A DNA stretch of 7,069 nucleotides. Origin: JALRAP01 sp046302815. Lineage in GTDB: Bacteria > Bacteroidota > Bacteroidia > AKYH767-A > OLB10. A program made the position numbers and the translations under genes. This document shows, one piece after another, positions 1-6,563 of the stretch. Location of the stretch: contig JBKCHO010000017.1 of assembly GCA_046302815.1 (NCBI GenBank), forward strand, positions 1 through 7,069. The letters are read 5' to 3'. Position 1 is the stretch's first letter, and every line of letters starts with the position of its first letter. The notes below the pieces were generated by a model that saw only the letters and a list, made by a program, of their open reading frames with translations, had not been told where the DNA came from and made no database searches.

Positions 1-1
1 C

Positions 2-202
2 ACCCCTTATGGATTATCAGGTGGTGTGTGGTCCGACAAAGGGTCGAAGGTTTTCAAGATGTCATCCAAAATCCGTGCAGGCGTTATTTGGGCGAACACT
101 TATAATAAATTCGACCCTACCTCGCCTTTTGGCGGATACAAGGAAAGTGGCATGGGCCGCGAAGGCGGAATGCATGGACTCTATCCGTATGTCAAACTTT
201 AA
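2..202 (+). CDS. Aldehyde dehydrogenase, C-terminal 66 residues (5' end outside window)
   Basis: This is the tail of an NAD(P)-dependent aldehyde dehydrogenase, an enzyme that oxidises aldehydes to carboxylic acids. The frame is open from base 2 to the TAA at 200-202. It carries the typical C-terminal ALDH pattern: a stretch reading K-I-R-A-G-V-I-W-A-N-T-Y-N, then the conserved S-P-F-G-G-Y-K-E-S-G-M-G-R-E-G-G, and a final tyrosine-rich end (LYPYVKL). These parts belong to the end of the catalytic domain and the oligomerisation strand. The catalytic cysteine and glutamate lie upstream of the window and cannot be checked. The next gene starts 30 bases later on the same strand, so the two are almost certainly co-transcribed. 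In related gene clusters that I recall, such an ALDH pair sits next to deoxyribose-phosphate aldolase (deoC), which would make acetaldehyde a plausible substrate; that is inference. The family call is very secure, the substrate is not known. Confidence 0.95.
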   Translation, partial: TPYGLSGGVWSDKGSKVFKMSSKIRAGVIWANTYNKFDPTSPFGGYKESGMGREGGMHGLYPYVKL

Positions 203-232
203 CCTATCCGCGGAAGCGAAACAAATAGCATT

Positions 233-1105
233 ATGGCAACCAGCAACAAGCGCATACCCGTTCAAAAAACATACAAGCTTTACATCGGAGGAAAATTTCC
301 ACGAACCGAATCCGGTCGATACTTCAAGCTGTTGAATACGCAAGGCGAAGTCATCGCCAATGTTTGTCGCGGTTCCAAGAAAGATGTTCGTGATGCGGTT
401 GTGGCAGCTCGGAAAGGCTTTGGCGAATGGAGCAAGAAAACTGCGTACAACCGCGGACAAATCCTGTACCGCATCGCAGAAACTTTAGAAGGTCGCAAGG
501 CGCAGTTTGCGGAAACCTTGTGTTTGCAAGGCATGAAGCCGGCGGCTGCGATAGACGAAGTGTTGGCATCCATCGACCGCATTGTATATTACGCTGGTTG
601 GTGTGACAAATACCAACAGATCTTCAGTGCTGTGAACCCGGTTGAGTCATCCCATTTCAATTTCACCTTCCCGGAGCCCACTGGCGTGGTCACCATCATA
701 GCTCCGCAACAAAACGGGCTGTTGGGATTAATTTCCACCCTCATGCCAGCCATCATCGGGGGAAACAGTGTGGTTGCATTGGCATCCGACAAGTTTCCAC
801 TTTCAGCAATTGAGCTCGCTGAAGTCATTCACGCATCCGATGTAACCTCCGGCACCATAAATATTCTTACCGGATACCGCAAAGAGCTTTTACAAGGACT
901 AAGCAATCACATGGATGTAAACGCTACAATTTATTGCGGCAATGACAAGGAAGAAATTTCATCCATCCGTTCCAACGCCTCCTTGAATGTGAAGCGCGTC
1001 ATCAACCACGACTTCAAAAACTGGGCGGCCGAAACTTGTCAGTCGCCCTACATGATTTTGGATATGCTGGAGATGAAGACGACTTGGCACCCGGTAGGAA
1101 ATTGA
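233..1105 (+). CDS. Truncated, probably inactive aldehyde dehydrogenase-like protein (partner of the preceding ALDH)
   Basis: This 290-residue protein matches only the N-terminal and cofactor-binding part of an aldehyde dehydrogenase, against about 480-500 residues for a full enzyme. Residues 14-30 hold the opening motif (YKLYIGGKFPRTESGR). Residues about 50-100 carry the R-D-A-V-V-A-A-R-K-G-F-x-x-W and Y-N-R-G-Q-I-L-Y-R-I-A-E blocks, and residues about 150-185 the GVVTIIAP and P-A-I-I-G-G-N-S-V-V blocks. Key residues are missing. Where active ALDHs have P-W-N-F-P this has P-Q-Q-N-G, so the oxyanion-hole asparagine is replaced. The NAD-binding lysine after GN-x-V-V is a leucine or alanine. 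The E-L-G-G-K glutamate is replaced, and the whole domain with the catalytic cysteine is absent. The ATG at 233 follows the upstream gene by 30 bases with no clear Shine-Dalgarno. The reading frame is clean and well conserved, so a structural or regulatory partner of the active ALDH is more likely than a decayed gene. It resembles the extra C-terminal ALDH-like domain of ALDH16 proteins. Confidence 0.9.
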   Translation: MATSNKRIPVQKTYKLYIGGKFPRTESGRYFKLLNTQGEVIANVCRGSKKDVRDAVVAARKGFGEWSKKTAYNRGQILYRIAETLEGRKAQFAETLCLQGMKPAAAIDEVLASIDRIVYYAGWCDKYQQIFSAVNPVESSHFNFTFPEPTGVVTIIAPQQNGLLGLISTLMPAIIGGNSVVALASDKFPLSAIELAEVIHASDVTSGTINILTGYRKELLQGLSNHMDVNATIYCGNDKEEISSIRSNASLNVKRVINHDFKNWAAETCQSPYMILDMLEMKTTWHPVGN

Positions 1106-1217
1106 CGATGTGCGATTGACGATGCACGATTGACGATGTACAATTGACAATAAATTTTATTCATTCTGTATAAGATTTCGTTATGCAATCGTAAATCGTC
1201 CATCGTAAATCGTAAAT
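1105..1217. repeat. Heptamer repeats (ACGATKN) in two inverted blocks
   Basis: From 1105 seven 7-base units follow each other: ACGATGT, GCGATTG, ACGATGC, ACGATTG, ACGATGT, ACAATTG, ACAATAA. The block at 1186-1217 has the same unit on the opposite strand (CAATCGT, AAATCGT, CCATCGT, AAATCGT). The 32 bases at 1115-1146 match the reverse complement of 1186-1217 at 26 of 32 positions, so the transcript could form a long imperfect hairpin with a 39-base loop. The first unit touches the TGA stop (1103-1105) of the ALDH-like gene. I recall similar heptamer strings between genes of Cytophagales-type genomes, but could not verify that here. Function is unknown; it lies at the meeting point of two converging genes just before the terminator. 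Confidence 0.8.
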
Positions 1218-1249
1218 AAAAAAGGCTTTTCTTTCGAAAAGCCTTTTTT
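1218..1249. terminator. Bidirectional intrinsic terminator between converging genes
   Basis: A perfect 14-bp inverted repeat (AAAAAAGGCTTTTC at 1218-1231 and its complement at 1236-1249) closes a 4-base TTTC loop. The stem core is GGC paired with GCC; the outer part is six A:T pairs, giving a run of U at the 3' side of the RNA in both directions. It therefore can end the plus-strand ALDH operon and the minus-strand M16 peptidase gene, whose stop codon is 17 bases away. Confidence 0.92.
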
Positions 1250-1266
1250 ACATTCAACGACATCTA

Positions 1267-4002
1267 TTATTTCTTCTTCTCAAACTCGCCCGCTTCTACA
1301 ATGAAAAGGCTTTCGGGTTTGATCCAACGCTTGAGTGCATCGTTCACCTGTTTTACATCAAGTTTGGTGACACGATACTCCAAGTCGCGATCCCAGAAAA
1401 TATCACGGTTGAGGAAGAGGTAATTGTTCAAACGACCAACAAGCTCTCGATCTTGTGAACGGCTTACCTTACGGCTTTGCAGGTAGCCACTTGAAGCATC
1501 CTTCAATTCCTGCTCGGTAATACCTTCGGTAACGATACGGGTCAACTCCTCGCGTAAGCAAGAAACAAGTTTATCGGAATTCTCCGGATTGTAAATTGCA
1601 TAGGAAACAAACATGCCTGTATTATCGAGTGTTCCTGGCTGGAATTGTGAGCCAACACCATAACTGATGCCTTCTTTTTGACGGATACGCACAGCCAATC
1701 GAGAGTTTAGGAATCCGCCGCCGAGGATATAGTTTCCAATAACCATAGCAGCCATGTCATCATTGTCGTCCTTGAACTGCAAGTTCAAACCGGCCATTAG
1801 CATCGCATTGGTTTTATCGGGCGTATTCATCTTCTTGGTGCCGGGAGCGTTAGGACTGTAGCTATCGGAAGCGCGTTCATAGGCAACCGATGATTTCCAA
1901 TCTGAAAGCATTTGCTTAAGTACAGCCAAGGTGGCCGTCTCATCGAAATCACCCACAACAGCAACTGTTGCATTGGAGCTATTGTACATGTCCTTGTAGA
2001 AGCTTTTCACTTGTTCGAGTGTAACAGCTTTGTAAGCCGCGGCCTGTTCATCAAAGTCCATTGCATAACGGAAATCGGTTTTAGGATAGGGATTCATTAT
2101 CCTGGAGAACTCAAGTCCGGCAATGCTTTGTGGTTCGCTGCGTTGCTTTTCGATATCAGCCAAGTTCTCATCGATCAACTTGCCCAATTCGCCCTGAGGG
2201 AAAGAAGGTGTACGCAACATTTCCTGCACCAATTTGAGGGTGTTCTCGAGATGCTCGGCTGTTGTGGAGATACCAATGCTGATGGTTTGTCCAGAACCGA
2301 AAATGCTCACGCTAGATTTCATCTTATCGAATGAGTCGTTTAGCTGTTCGAAGGTCATACGAGCGGTTCCACGGCGAAGCATAGAAGCAGTGATGTCTGA
2401 CACTGCGGCCTTGTCTTGTAAGGCAGATTTGTTACCAATGCGCAAGGTCATAGATACATTCACGGTTGCGCCACGCGTATCCTTTCGTAAGAATGCATAT
2501 TTGGCTCCACCAGGAATTTCACCTTTCTTGGTCCGAGTTGCGATGTTATCGGGTGATGGATCGAAATCCTCGGCTTGTTTCAAGGCCTGTTTGCCTTTGT
2601 AATCCTTGAGCATCACAGCAGGATCCGGAGCTGCGGTAATCACAGCGCGATCAGGTGCCGCATCAGGAATGAATTTCCCGGTTGTACGGTTTGCTGGCTT
2701 GAGGTAAGCTGCTGCAACACGATTTACATCGGCGGCTGTTACTTTCTCAATCATATCGCGTTGATGAAAGAAGAGTCTCCAATCGCCTTTGGCTATGTAC
2801 TCCGACAATGTCAAGCCAACGCGCTCACTGTTGTTATAGGTTTGTTCAAAAAACTTGAGTGCCTTGTTCTTGGCACGGTCTACCTCGGCAGGAGTAACTG
2901 GATTCTTGGAGAGGTTGTCGATGACCGACTTCATGGTGTCCATAACTTGCTCCATGGATTTTTCCTTGAGCACATCGGCTGTGAAATAGGCATAGCCTGG
3001 ATCTTTCAATTCAAACGCGAATCCACCGACGCTGGTAGCCATCTTGGTTTCAACCAAAGCTTTGTACAAACGACCTGATGGCTCATTGGTAAGGATGTCG
3101 GTGAGCAAATCCACTGCGGGAAAATCGGGGTGTGCGCCTGCTGGTACATGATAGCCCATGGAAGCTACTTGCACATCGCCAACACGACGAAGCACAACAT
3201 GGCGCTCTCCATCCTGAGTGGGCTCAACGGTGTAGGTGGGCTGAAGTACACGAGTGGGTTTCGGTATCACACCGAAATACTCGTTGATCATCTGAATGGT
3301 TTTGGCTTCGTCGATTTTTCCAGCCACTAACAAAACAGCGTTGTCTGGTTGGTAATATTTTTTATAAAACGCCTGAAGATTTTCGATAGGAACACGCTCA
3401 ATGTCTTCGCGCGATCCGATGGTTGACTTCCCATAGTTATGCCACAAGTATGCAGTTGACATTACACGCTCCATCAACACACCGCTTGGATCGTTCTCAC
3501 CAGACTCAAATTCATTTCTCACGACTGAGAATTCACTCTCCAAATCCTTTTTAGCGATGAAAGAATTGATCATGCGGTCGCTCTCCATATCCAATGCCCA
3601 ACGCAAGTTTTCTTCAGTGGCTGTAAAGGTTTCGAAGTAATTGGTACGGTCATACCAAGTGGTGCCATTTGGACGGGCACCATGAGCGGTTAACTCTTGT
3701 GGGATATTGGGATGGCGTGGGGTGCCTGTGAATACCAGGTGTTCCAATAGGTGCGCCATACCGCTTTCACCATAACCCTCGTGACGAGACCCTACAAGGT
3801 AGGTGATATTGACGGTGATGGTTGATTTGGATGGATCGGGAAACAGGAGCACCTTGAGGCCGTTAGCCAGGTTATACTCCGTGATACCCTCCACCGTGAT
3901 TCCTTTGACAGGAGCGGGAGCAGCTACTGGTTTCTTTTGGGCCGATGTGGCAATAGGCGCCATAAGCAGCGCACAGAGAAGCAACCTAAAGAGGTTTTTC
4001 AT
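1267..4002 (-). CDS. Periplasmic M16 family zinc metallopeptidase, two M16 halves in one chain
   Basis: This 911-residue protein is a pitrilysin-type (M16) peptidase, a clamshell enzyme that degrades small peptides. Residues 1-21 form a Sec signal peptide with an AxA-like cleavage site (TSA before Q22), so it acts in the periplasm. The N-terminal half (about 35-440) is the active one: H84-L-L-E87-H88 is the inverted zinc motif HxxEH, and E164 in V-V-R-N-E lies 76 residues after H88, where the third zinc ligand is expected. The C-terminal half (about 490-905) repeats the fold without zinc ligands: the aligned positions read D536, A539 and S540. It keeps a G-G-G-F-x-N-S-R-L motif and the R774/Y781 pair typical of substrate-binding halves. 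The start follows from the signal peptide; no Shine-Dalgarno and no convincing TAnnTTTG promoter was found in the 194 bases upstream. The gene converges with the ALDH operon and follows the PspC gene behind a hairpin. Confidence 0.96.
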   Translation of the reverse strand: MKNLFRLLLCALLMAPIATSAQKKPVAAPAPVKGITVEGITEYNLANGLKVLLFPDPSKSTITVNITYLVGSRHEGYGESGMAHLLEHLVFTGTPRHPNIPQELTAHGARPNGTTWYDRTNYFETFTATEENLRWALDMESDRMINSFIAKKDLESEFSVVRNEFESGENDPSGVLMERVMSTAYLWHNYGKSTIGSREDIERVPIENLQAFYKKYYQPDNAVLLVAGKIDEAKTIQMINEYFGVIPKPTRVLQPTYTVEPTQDGERHVVLRRVGDVQVASMGYHVPAGAHPDFPAVDLLTDILTNEPSGRLYKALVETKMATSVGGFAFELKDPGYAYFTADVLKEKSMEQVMDTMKSVIDNLSKNPVTPAEVDRAKNKALKFFEQTYNNSERVGLTLSEYIAKGDWRLFFHQRDMIEKVTAADVNRVAAAYLKPANRTTGKFIPDAAPDRAVITAAPDPAVMLKDYKGKQALKQAEDFDPSPDNIATRTKKGEIPGGAKYAFLRKDTRGATVNVSMTLRIGNKSALQDKAAVSDITASMLRRGTARMTFEQLNDSFDKMKSSVSIFGSGQTISIGISTTAEHLENTLKLVQEMLRTPSFPQGELGKLIDENLADIEKQRSEPQSIAGLEFSRIMNPYPKTDFRYAMDFDEQAAAYKAVTLEQVKSFYKDMYNSSNATVAVVGDFDETATLAVLKQMLSDWKSSVAYERASDSYSPNAPGTKKMNTPDKTNAMLMAGLNLQFKDDNDDMAAMVIGNYILGGGFLNSRLAVRIRQKEGISYGVGSQFQPGTLDNTGMFVSYAIYNPENSDKLVSCLREELTRIVTEGITEQELKDASSGYLQSRKVSRSQDRELVGRLNNYLFLNRDIFWDRDLEYRVTKLDVKQVNDALKRWIKPESLFIVEAGEFEKKK

Positions 4003-4110
4003 GTTTGGATGTTGTTTGGGATTATTATTGGTTGGATAAAGATGATTTACGAATATGATTCCTTTGTTTTTCAGGGTCGTCAGTTGAATCGCATTCCAGA
4101 CCTGTTGTTT

Positions 4111-4156
4111 GCGAAACAGCCGCTTTAGCCAGATGAACTAAAGCGGCGATTTCTGC
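4111..4156 (-). terminator. Hairpin after the PspC gene, possible terminator
   Basis: A perfect 10-bp stem (GCCGCTTTAG at 4119-4128 with CTAAAGCGGC at 4138-4147) closes a 9-base loop. It can be lengthened after a small internal loop by A4114-4116 with T4150-4152 and a few G:C pairs further out. It lies 41 bases beyond the stop of the PspC gene and about 110 bases ahead of the M16 start, the only strong structure in this intergenic region. Read on the minus strand it is followed by TGTTTCGC, a poor U tract, so termination may be weak. A role in mRNA processing or stability is an alternative. Confidence 0.5.
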
Positions 4157-4196
4157 GAATTTACAAAAGGAAAGCCAAGTATTGGATTGCGGCTGA

Positions 4197-5864
4197 TTAC
4201 TCCATTTTAATTCTGACGCCGGTTGTATCTACACGGATATCCATGCTGGAAGGAACCTTTTCTTCATCAATCTCAATAAATTGCTCCTTTGGACAATCGG
4301 TGCATCGTATGCCATTTTCGCCATTTTTCCAAACCCCTACACTATTGCGCTTTTCGAAATCATCACCAAATCCTTCTATTTTTCGTAGGTATCGATTTGC
4401 AGGATGGGTTATTTTCACCGCCTTGCCTTTTGGAACGGCCAATGAAATTCTCAGCTTTTGAAACCTAAATTTAGAGTCTTCACCAAGCGTGAATACCGGA
4501 TCGAGGAAAAGAGTATCTCCTGTTTGCGACAATTGATATAGTACATGTGATCCGTTCTCCTTTGCATCCGCTTCGTTCCGGCCTCTGGAAATTCGCGTCT
4601 CTTTTAACTCAAAAGAGTCGGCTGAAGCGGATATCAAATCCCACTTGACCTTGCCCGCATCAATCGAATCTGAAAAGTAAGGTGTGTTGATGTGTATAAT
4701 GTCATCATCATTGTCATTGTAGTCATCATCCATCGGCTTCGTCATTGCAACCACCAATGTGTCGGAAACAGGCTGGGTTATTGGCAATCGATTAGACTGT
4801 ATCGATTTTGATTTGAAATCCTTTGCCGTGGATATGGCTGCAATCATTGAACAAACCAATCCTGCTAAAAATAGAATCGAAAGTATCCATGGCATCGGCT
4901 TGAATGATTTTTTGATGCCAAAGATGTACTTGGTGGTGATGTAGGTCAAAGCAACTGCTGGGACACCAATAAGCAAACAGATCCCGATTACGAACAAATT
5001 GGCATTATTGCCATCAAAAAACTCCATGCCGCCGATGTCCATTACTGTTACATTCTCAGAGTCGAACAATTTGGCGAACAAGGCAGCCGTAACACCCAAT
5101 AGCAACACTACGGAAACAAACCATACCATGATTGCGATGAATTTGGCTACTATCTTGAAGAATCGGGTGAATAATGCCCCAAGCATGTCAAAGAACCCAT
5201 TCACGCGTCCTTGCCAATTGCTGTTCTTGACTTCGGATTCTACCTTGGCATAACCTGCCTCAGCACTCTTGCTGATTTCGCCGAATTCCTCTTCTACATT
5301 TTTGCGGATCTCTTTGAGATTTACCGGCCGACCACGCATTTCCAATTTCTCAGCGGTGGTTTTTGCTTTGGGTATAATAAGTAAAAGGATCAGATACAAC
5401 AGCAATCCGGATCCCCAGAAAACAAAGGCGATAACAAATGCTGCCCGGAACAGGATTGGATTCAATCCGAAGTAATGTCCTAATCCCGAGCACACACCTC
5501 CTATGATGCGCTCGTCACCATCGCGATAAAGCATCTTATATGGCCTCGAGAATGTAGTTGAATCCGTATTTTCTTTTTGCTCCGATGCTTGTTGAAATGG
5601 ATCCGTGATCTCCTCGGGACGGCCCATGGTATTAACGGCTGATTTCACATCGGCCGCAACTACAACCTCCCTTTTAGATGTTTGCAACGAATCCTTGAAA
5701 ATCTCCGCGATGCGAGCTTCAATGTCGGACATGATTTCCTGACGGCCTTCATTGACTGGTATGCCATTGGAAATGGTTTCAAGATATTGTCGAAGTTCGG
5801 CATAGGCTTGTTCTTCGATGTGGAATACGAAACCACCGATGTTCACTGATATGGTCTTGTTCAT
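4197..5864 (-). CDS. PspC-domain integral membrane protein, PadR operon partner
   Basis: This 555-residue membrane protein is probably an envelope-stress or signalling component. Residues 1-90 form a soluble, presumably cytoplasmic domain without long hydrophobic runs. Residues 108-167 are a PspC domain: the R-I-I-G-G-V-C-S-G-L-G-H-Y-F-G block, followed by L-F-R-A-A-F and a long hydrophobic stretch ending in L-L-I-I-P-K. A charged linker (170-220) leads to three more membrane segments at about 236-265, 287-310 and 325-346. An Asp/Asn-rich stretch (379-388) precedes a C-terminal region (400-555) with alternating beta-like pattern, a C521-T-D-C524 pair after W512, and no membrane segment. If the PspC hydrophobic part is a hairpin of two helices, this end lies outside the cytoplasm. 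The start is 12 bases after the PadR stop with no room for a promoter, so both are one transcript under PadR control. PspC in enterobacteria belongs to the phage-shock response; here pspA and pspB are not in view, so the exact role is unknown. Confidence 0.88.
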   Translation of the reverse strand: MNKTISVNIGGFVFHIEEQAYAELRQYLETISNGIPVNEGRQEIMSDIEARIAEIFKDSLQTSKREVVVAADVKSAVNTMGRPEEITDPFQQASEQKENTDSTTFSRPYKMLYRDGDERIIGGVCSGLGHYFGLNPILFRAAFVIAFVFWGSGLLLYLILLLIIPKAKTTAEKLEMRGRPVNLKEIRKNVEEEFGEISKSAEAGYAKVESEVKNSNWQGRVNGFFDMLGALFTRFFKIVAKFIAIMVWFVSVVLLLGVTAALFAKLFDSENVTVMDIGGMEFFDGNNANLFVIGICLLIGVPAVALTYITTKYIFGIKKSFKPMPWILSILFLAGLVCSMIAAISTAKDFKSKSIQSNRLPITQPVSDTLVVAMTKPMDDDYNDNDDDIIHINTPYFSDSIDAGKVKWDLISASADSFELKETRISRGRNEADAKENGSHVLYQLSQTGDTLFLDPVFTLGEDSKFRFQKLRISLAVPKGKAVKITHPANRYLRKIEGFGDDFEKRNSVGVWKNGENGIRCTDCPKEQFIEIDEEKVPSSMDIRVDTTGVRIKME

Positions 5865-5876
5865 GTGTTTGCTGTT

Positions 5877-6209
5877 TTATGAATGGTTGATGGTGTTGTT
5901 AACGGATGAAACCAATTCGCGCCAAGTTGATTCTAGTTCTTTCAAAAAAGCATGACCTTGGTCGGTAATGGTGAAATATTTTCGAGGTGGCCCTGCGTTT
6001 GATTCCACCCAGGTATAGCTGATAAGACCTGAGTTCTTCAGCCTTGTTAGTAGAGGATAAAGGGTTCCCTCCACCACCATCATTTGAGAATTGCGAAGCT
6101 GAGCGATGATGTCGGATGGATATATCTGTCCCTTGGCTATGATGCTGAGGGTACAGAATTCCAGGACCCCCTTCCGCATCTGGGCTTTTGTGTTTTCGAG
6201 ATTTACCAT
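5877..6209 (-). CDS. PadR family transcriptional repressor
   Basis: This 110-residue protein is a short PadR-type winged-helix regulator, usually a dimeric repressor that answers to small molecules or membrane stress. The first helix and the family pattern L-E-F-C-T-L-S-I-I-A-K-G-Q-I-Y-P-S-D-I lie at residues 16-34. The recognition helix pattern V-E-G-T-L-Y-P-L-L-T-R-L-K-N-S-G-L-I spans 46-63. The wing with the G-P-P-R-K-Y-F-T-I-T core is at 73-82, followed by a short C-terminal dimerisation helix. The length fits the small PadR subfamily with one C-terminal helix. ATG at 6209 lies about 20 bases after a TAnnTTTG promoter element, so the leader is very short and has no Shine-Dalgarno. An inverted repeat over that promoter suggests that it represses itself and the PspC gene 12 bases downstream. 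Its inducer cannot be told from sequence. Confidence 0.95.
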   Translation of the reverse strand: MVNLENTKAQMRKGVLEFCTLSIIAKGQIYPSDIIAQLRNSQMMVVEGTLYPLLTRLKNSGLISYTWVESNAGPPRKYFTITDQGHAFLKELESTWRELVSSVNNTINHS

Positions 6210-6228
6210 GTTCTAGTATTGTATGATG

Positions 6229-6260
6229 CAAAGATATATTGTTCGCCTTGTACTATGCAA
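6229..6260 (-). promoter_or_regulatory. Bacteroidota-type promoter of the PadR-PspC operon
   Basis: Read on the minus strand, TATCTTTG (6236 down to 6229) fits the Bacteroidota -7 consensus TAnnTTTG exactly. A TTG (6260 to 6258) lies 21 bases upstream, suiting the -33 element. The predicted start of transcription leaves a leader of roughly 15 bases before the PadR ATG at 6209. It is the only promoter visible for this operon. Confidence 0.75.
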
Positions 6261-6270
6261 TACATAGTAC
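6250..6270. promoter_or_regulatory. Inverted repeat, probable PadR operator
   Basis: Two perfect 8-base half-sites, GTACTATG (6250-6257) and CATAGTAC (6263-6270), flank the 5-base spacer CAATA. The half-site centres are 13 bases apart, a plausible geometry for a winged-helix dimer. The spacer contains the -33 TTG of the PadR promoter, so a bound dimer would block RNA polymerase. The site is the strongest palindrome in the upstream region. Binding by this PadR is inferred from position and symmetry. Confidence 0.75.
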
Positions 6271-6329
6271 TATAATATTTCATATCTTTATGATTATCAA
6301 AATAATAATTTTTTAGATAAATCGCATCA

Positions 6330-6385
6330 GCGTTCTTTTTGAAATGGAAAAAGGTGGTTTTAACATAATTAAAAGGAAAGAACGC
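6330..6385. repeat. Inverted repeat with a nested hairpin in the divergent intergenic region
   Basis: GCGTTCTTT (6330-6338) is matched exactly by AAAGAACGC (6377-6385), and two further T:G pairs extend the stem inwards. Inside the 38-base interval a second small hairpin, TTTTAA (6358-6363) with TTAAAA (6369-6374), can form. The stretch from 6271 to 6330 before it is AT-rich and holds no gene that I can see. There is no U tract, so a simple terminator is unlikely. Its role is unknown. Confidence 0.55.
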
Positions 6386-6405
6386 CGATTGAACAGACCT
6401 AAATG

Positions 6406-6452
6406 GATTTACACGGATTTAATGTTTGTCGAAAATCTGATCCGTGCCAATC
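6406..6452. repeat. Imperfect inverted repeat, possibly a dispersed intergenic repeat
   Basis: CACGGAT (6412-6418) pairs with ATCCGTG (6440-6446), and GATT (6406-6409) with AATC (6449-6452) across a 2x2 internal loop. The loop is 21 bases. The wording (GGATTTACACGGATTT on one side, CCGTG..AATC.GTGG on the other) is like intergenic repeats I recall from Bacteroidota genomes. The copy number cannot be checked from this window. The rest of 6453-6530 shows no gene or other structure. Confidence 0.5.
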
Positions 6453-6532
6453 AGTGGCTATCCGCTTAATAGGTGTTCCAAAATTACCGTCGTTGTTACT
6501 ATCGTCGCTGTTGATAAACCACGCTCTCCACC

Positions 6533-6563
6533 TTGTCAAGGGACCATTCAAAACCTATCTTTA
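6533..6563 (+). promoter_or_regulatory. Probable promoter of the haem/copper oxidoreductase gene
   Basis: TTG (6533-6535) is followed after 20 bases by TATCTTTA (6556-6563), one base off the TAnnTTTG consensus. The spacing is nearly that of the PadR promoter (21 bases). It would start transcription about 15 bases ahead of the ATG at 6584. Like the PadR gene, this gene would have a very short leader. Confidence 0.55.

Noticed and set aside
9..335. Open frame of 108 codons on the plus strand at the left edge
   Set aside because: It overlaps the ALDH end and the start of the second ALDH-like gene in another frame; both of these have clear family motifs and this frame has none.
233..1105. The short ALDH-like gene as a pseudogene or frameshifted ALDH
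   Set aside because: The frame is intact, the retained blocks are well conserved, and the lost residues are substituted rather than interrupted. No remains of the missing catalytic domain follow in any frame before the M16 gene.
1105..1217. The repeat array as a CRISPR
   Set aside because: Units are 7 bases and contiguous without unique spacers, and there are no cas genes.
1048..1263. Minus-strand frame of 71 codons through the gene junction
   Set aside because: It is made of the heptamer repeats and the terminator; the period-7 pattern gives a repetitive peptide with I-V-N-R-x-S-S-I runs, not a gene.
1912..3330. Several plus-strand frames of 66 to 167 codons inside the M16 gene
   Set aside because: They are antisense to a well-supported 911-residue peptidase and show no domain, promoter or codon pattern of their own.
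4003..4196. A promoter for the M16 gene
   Set aside because: No TAnnTTTG with a properly spaced TTG was found on the minus strand; the gene may use a diverged promoter or partial read-through past the hairpin.
5899..6231. A second 110-codon minus-strand frame over the PadR gene
   Set aside because: It is a shifted reading of the PadR gene, whose winged-helix motifs fit the other frame; its ATG would lie inside the promoter -7 element.
6213..6236. A second PadR operator between the promoter and the PadR start
   Set aside because: The stretch has a loosely similar TA-rich look but its arms do not match the GTACTATG half-site when aligned.
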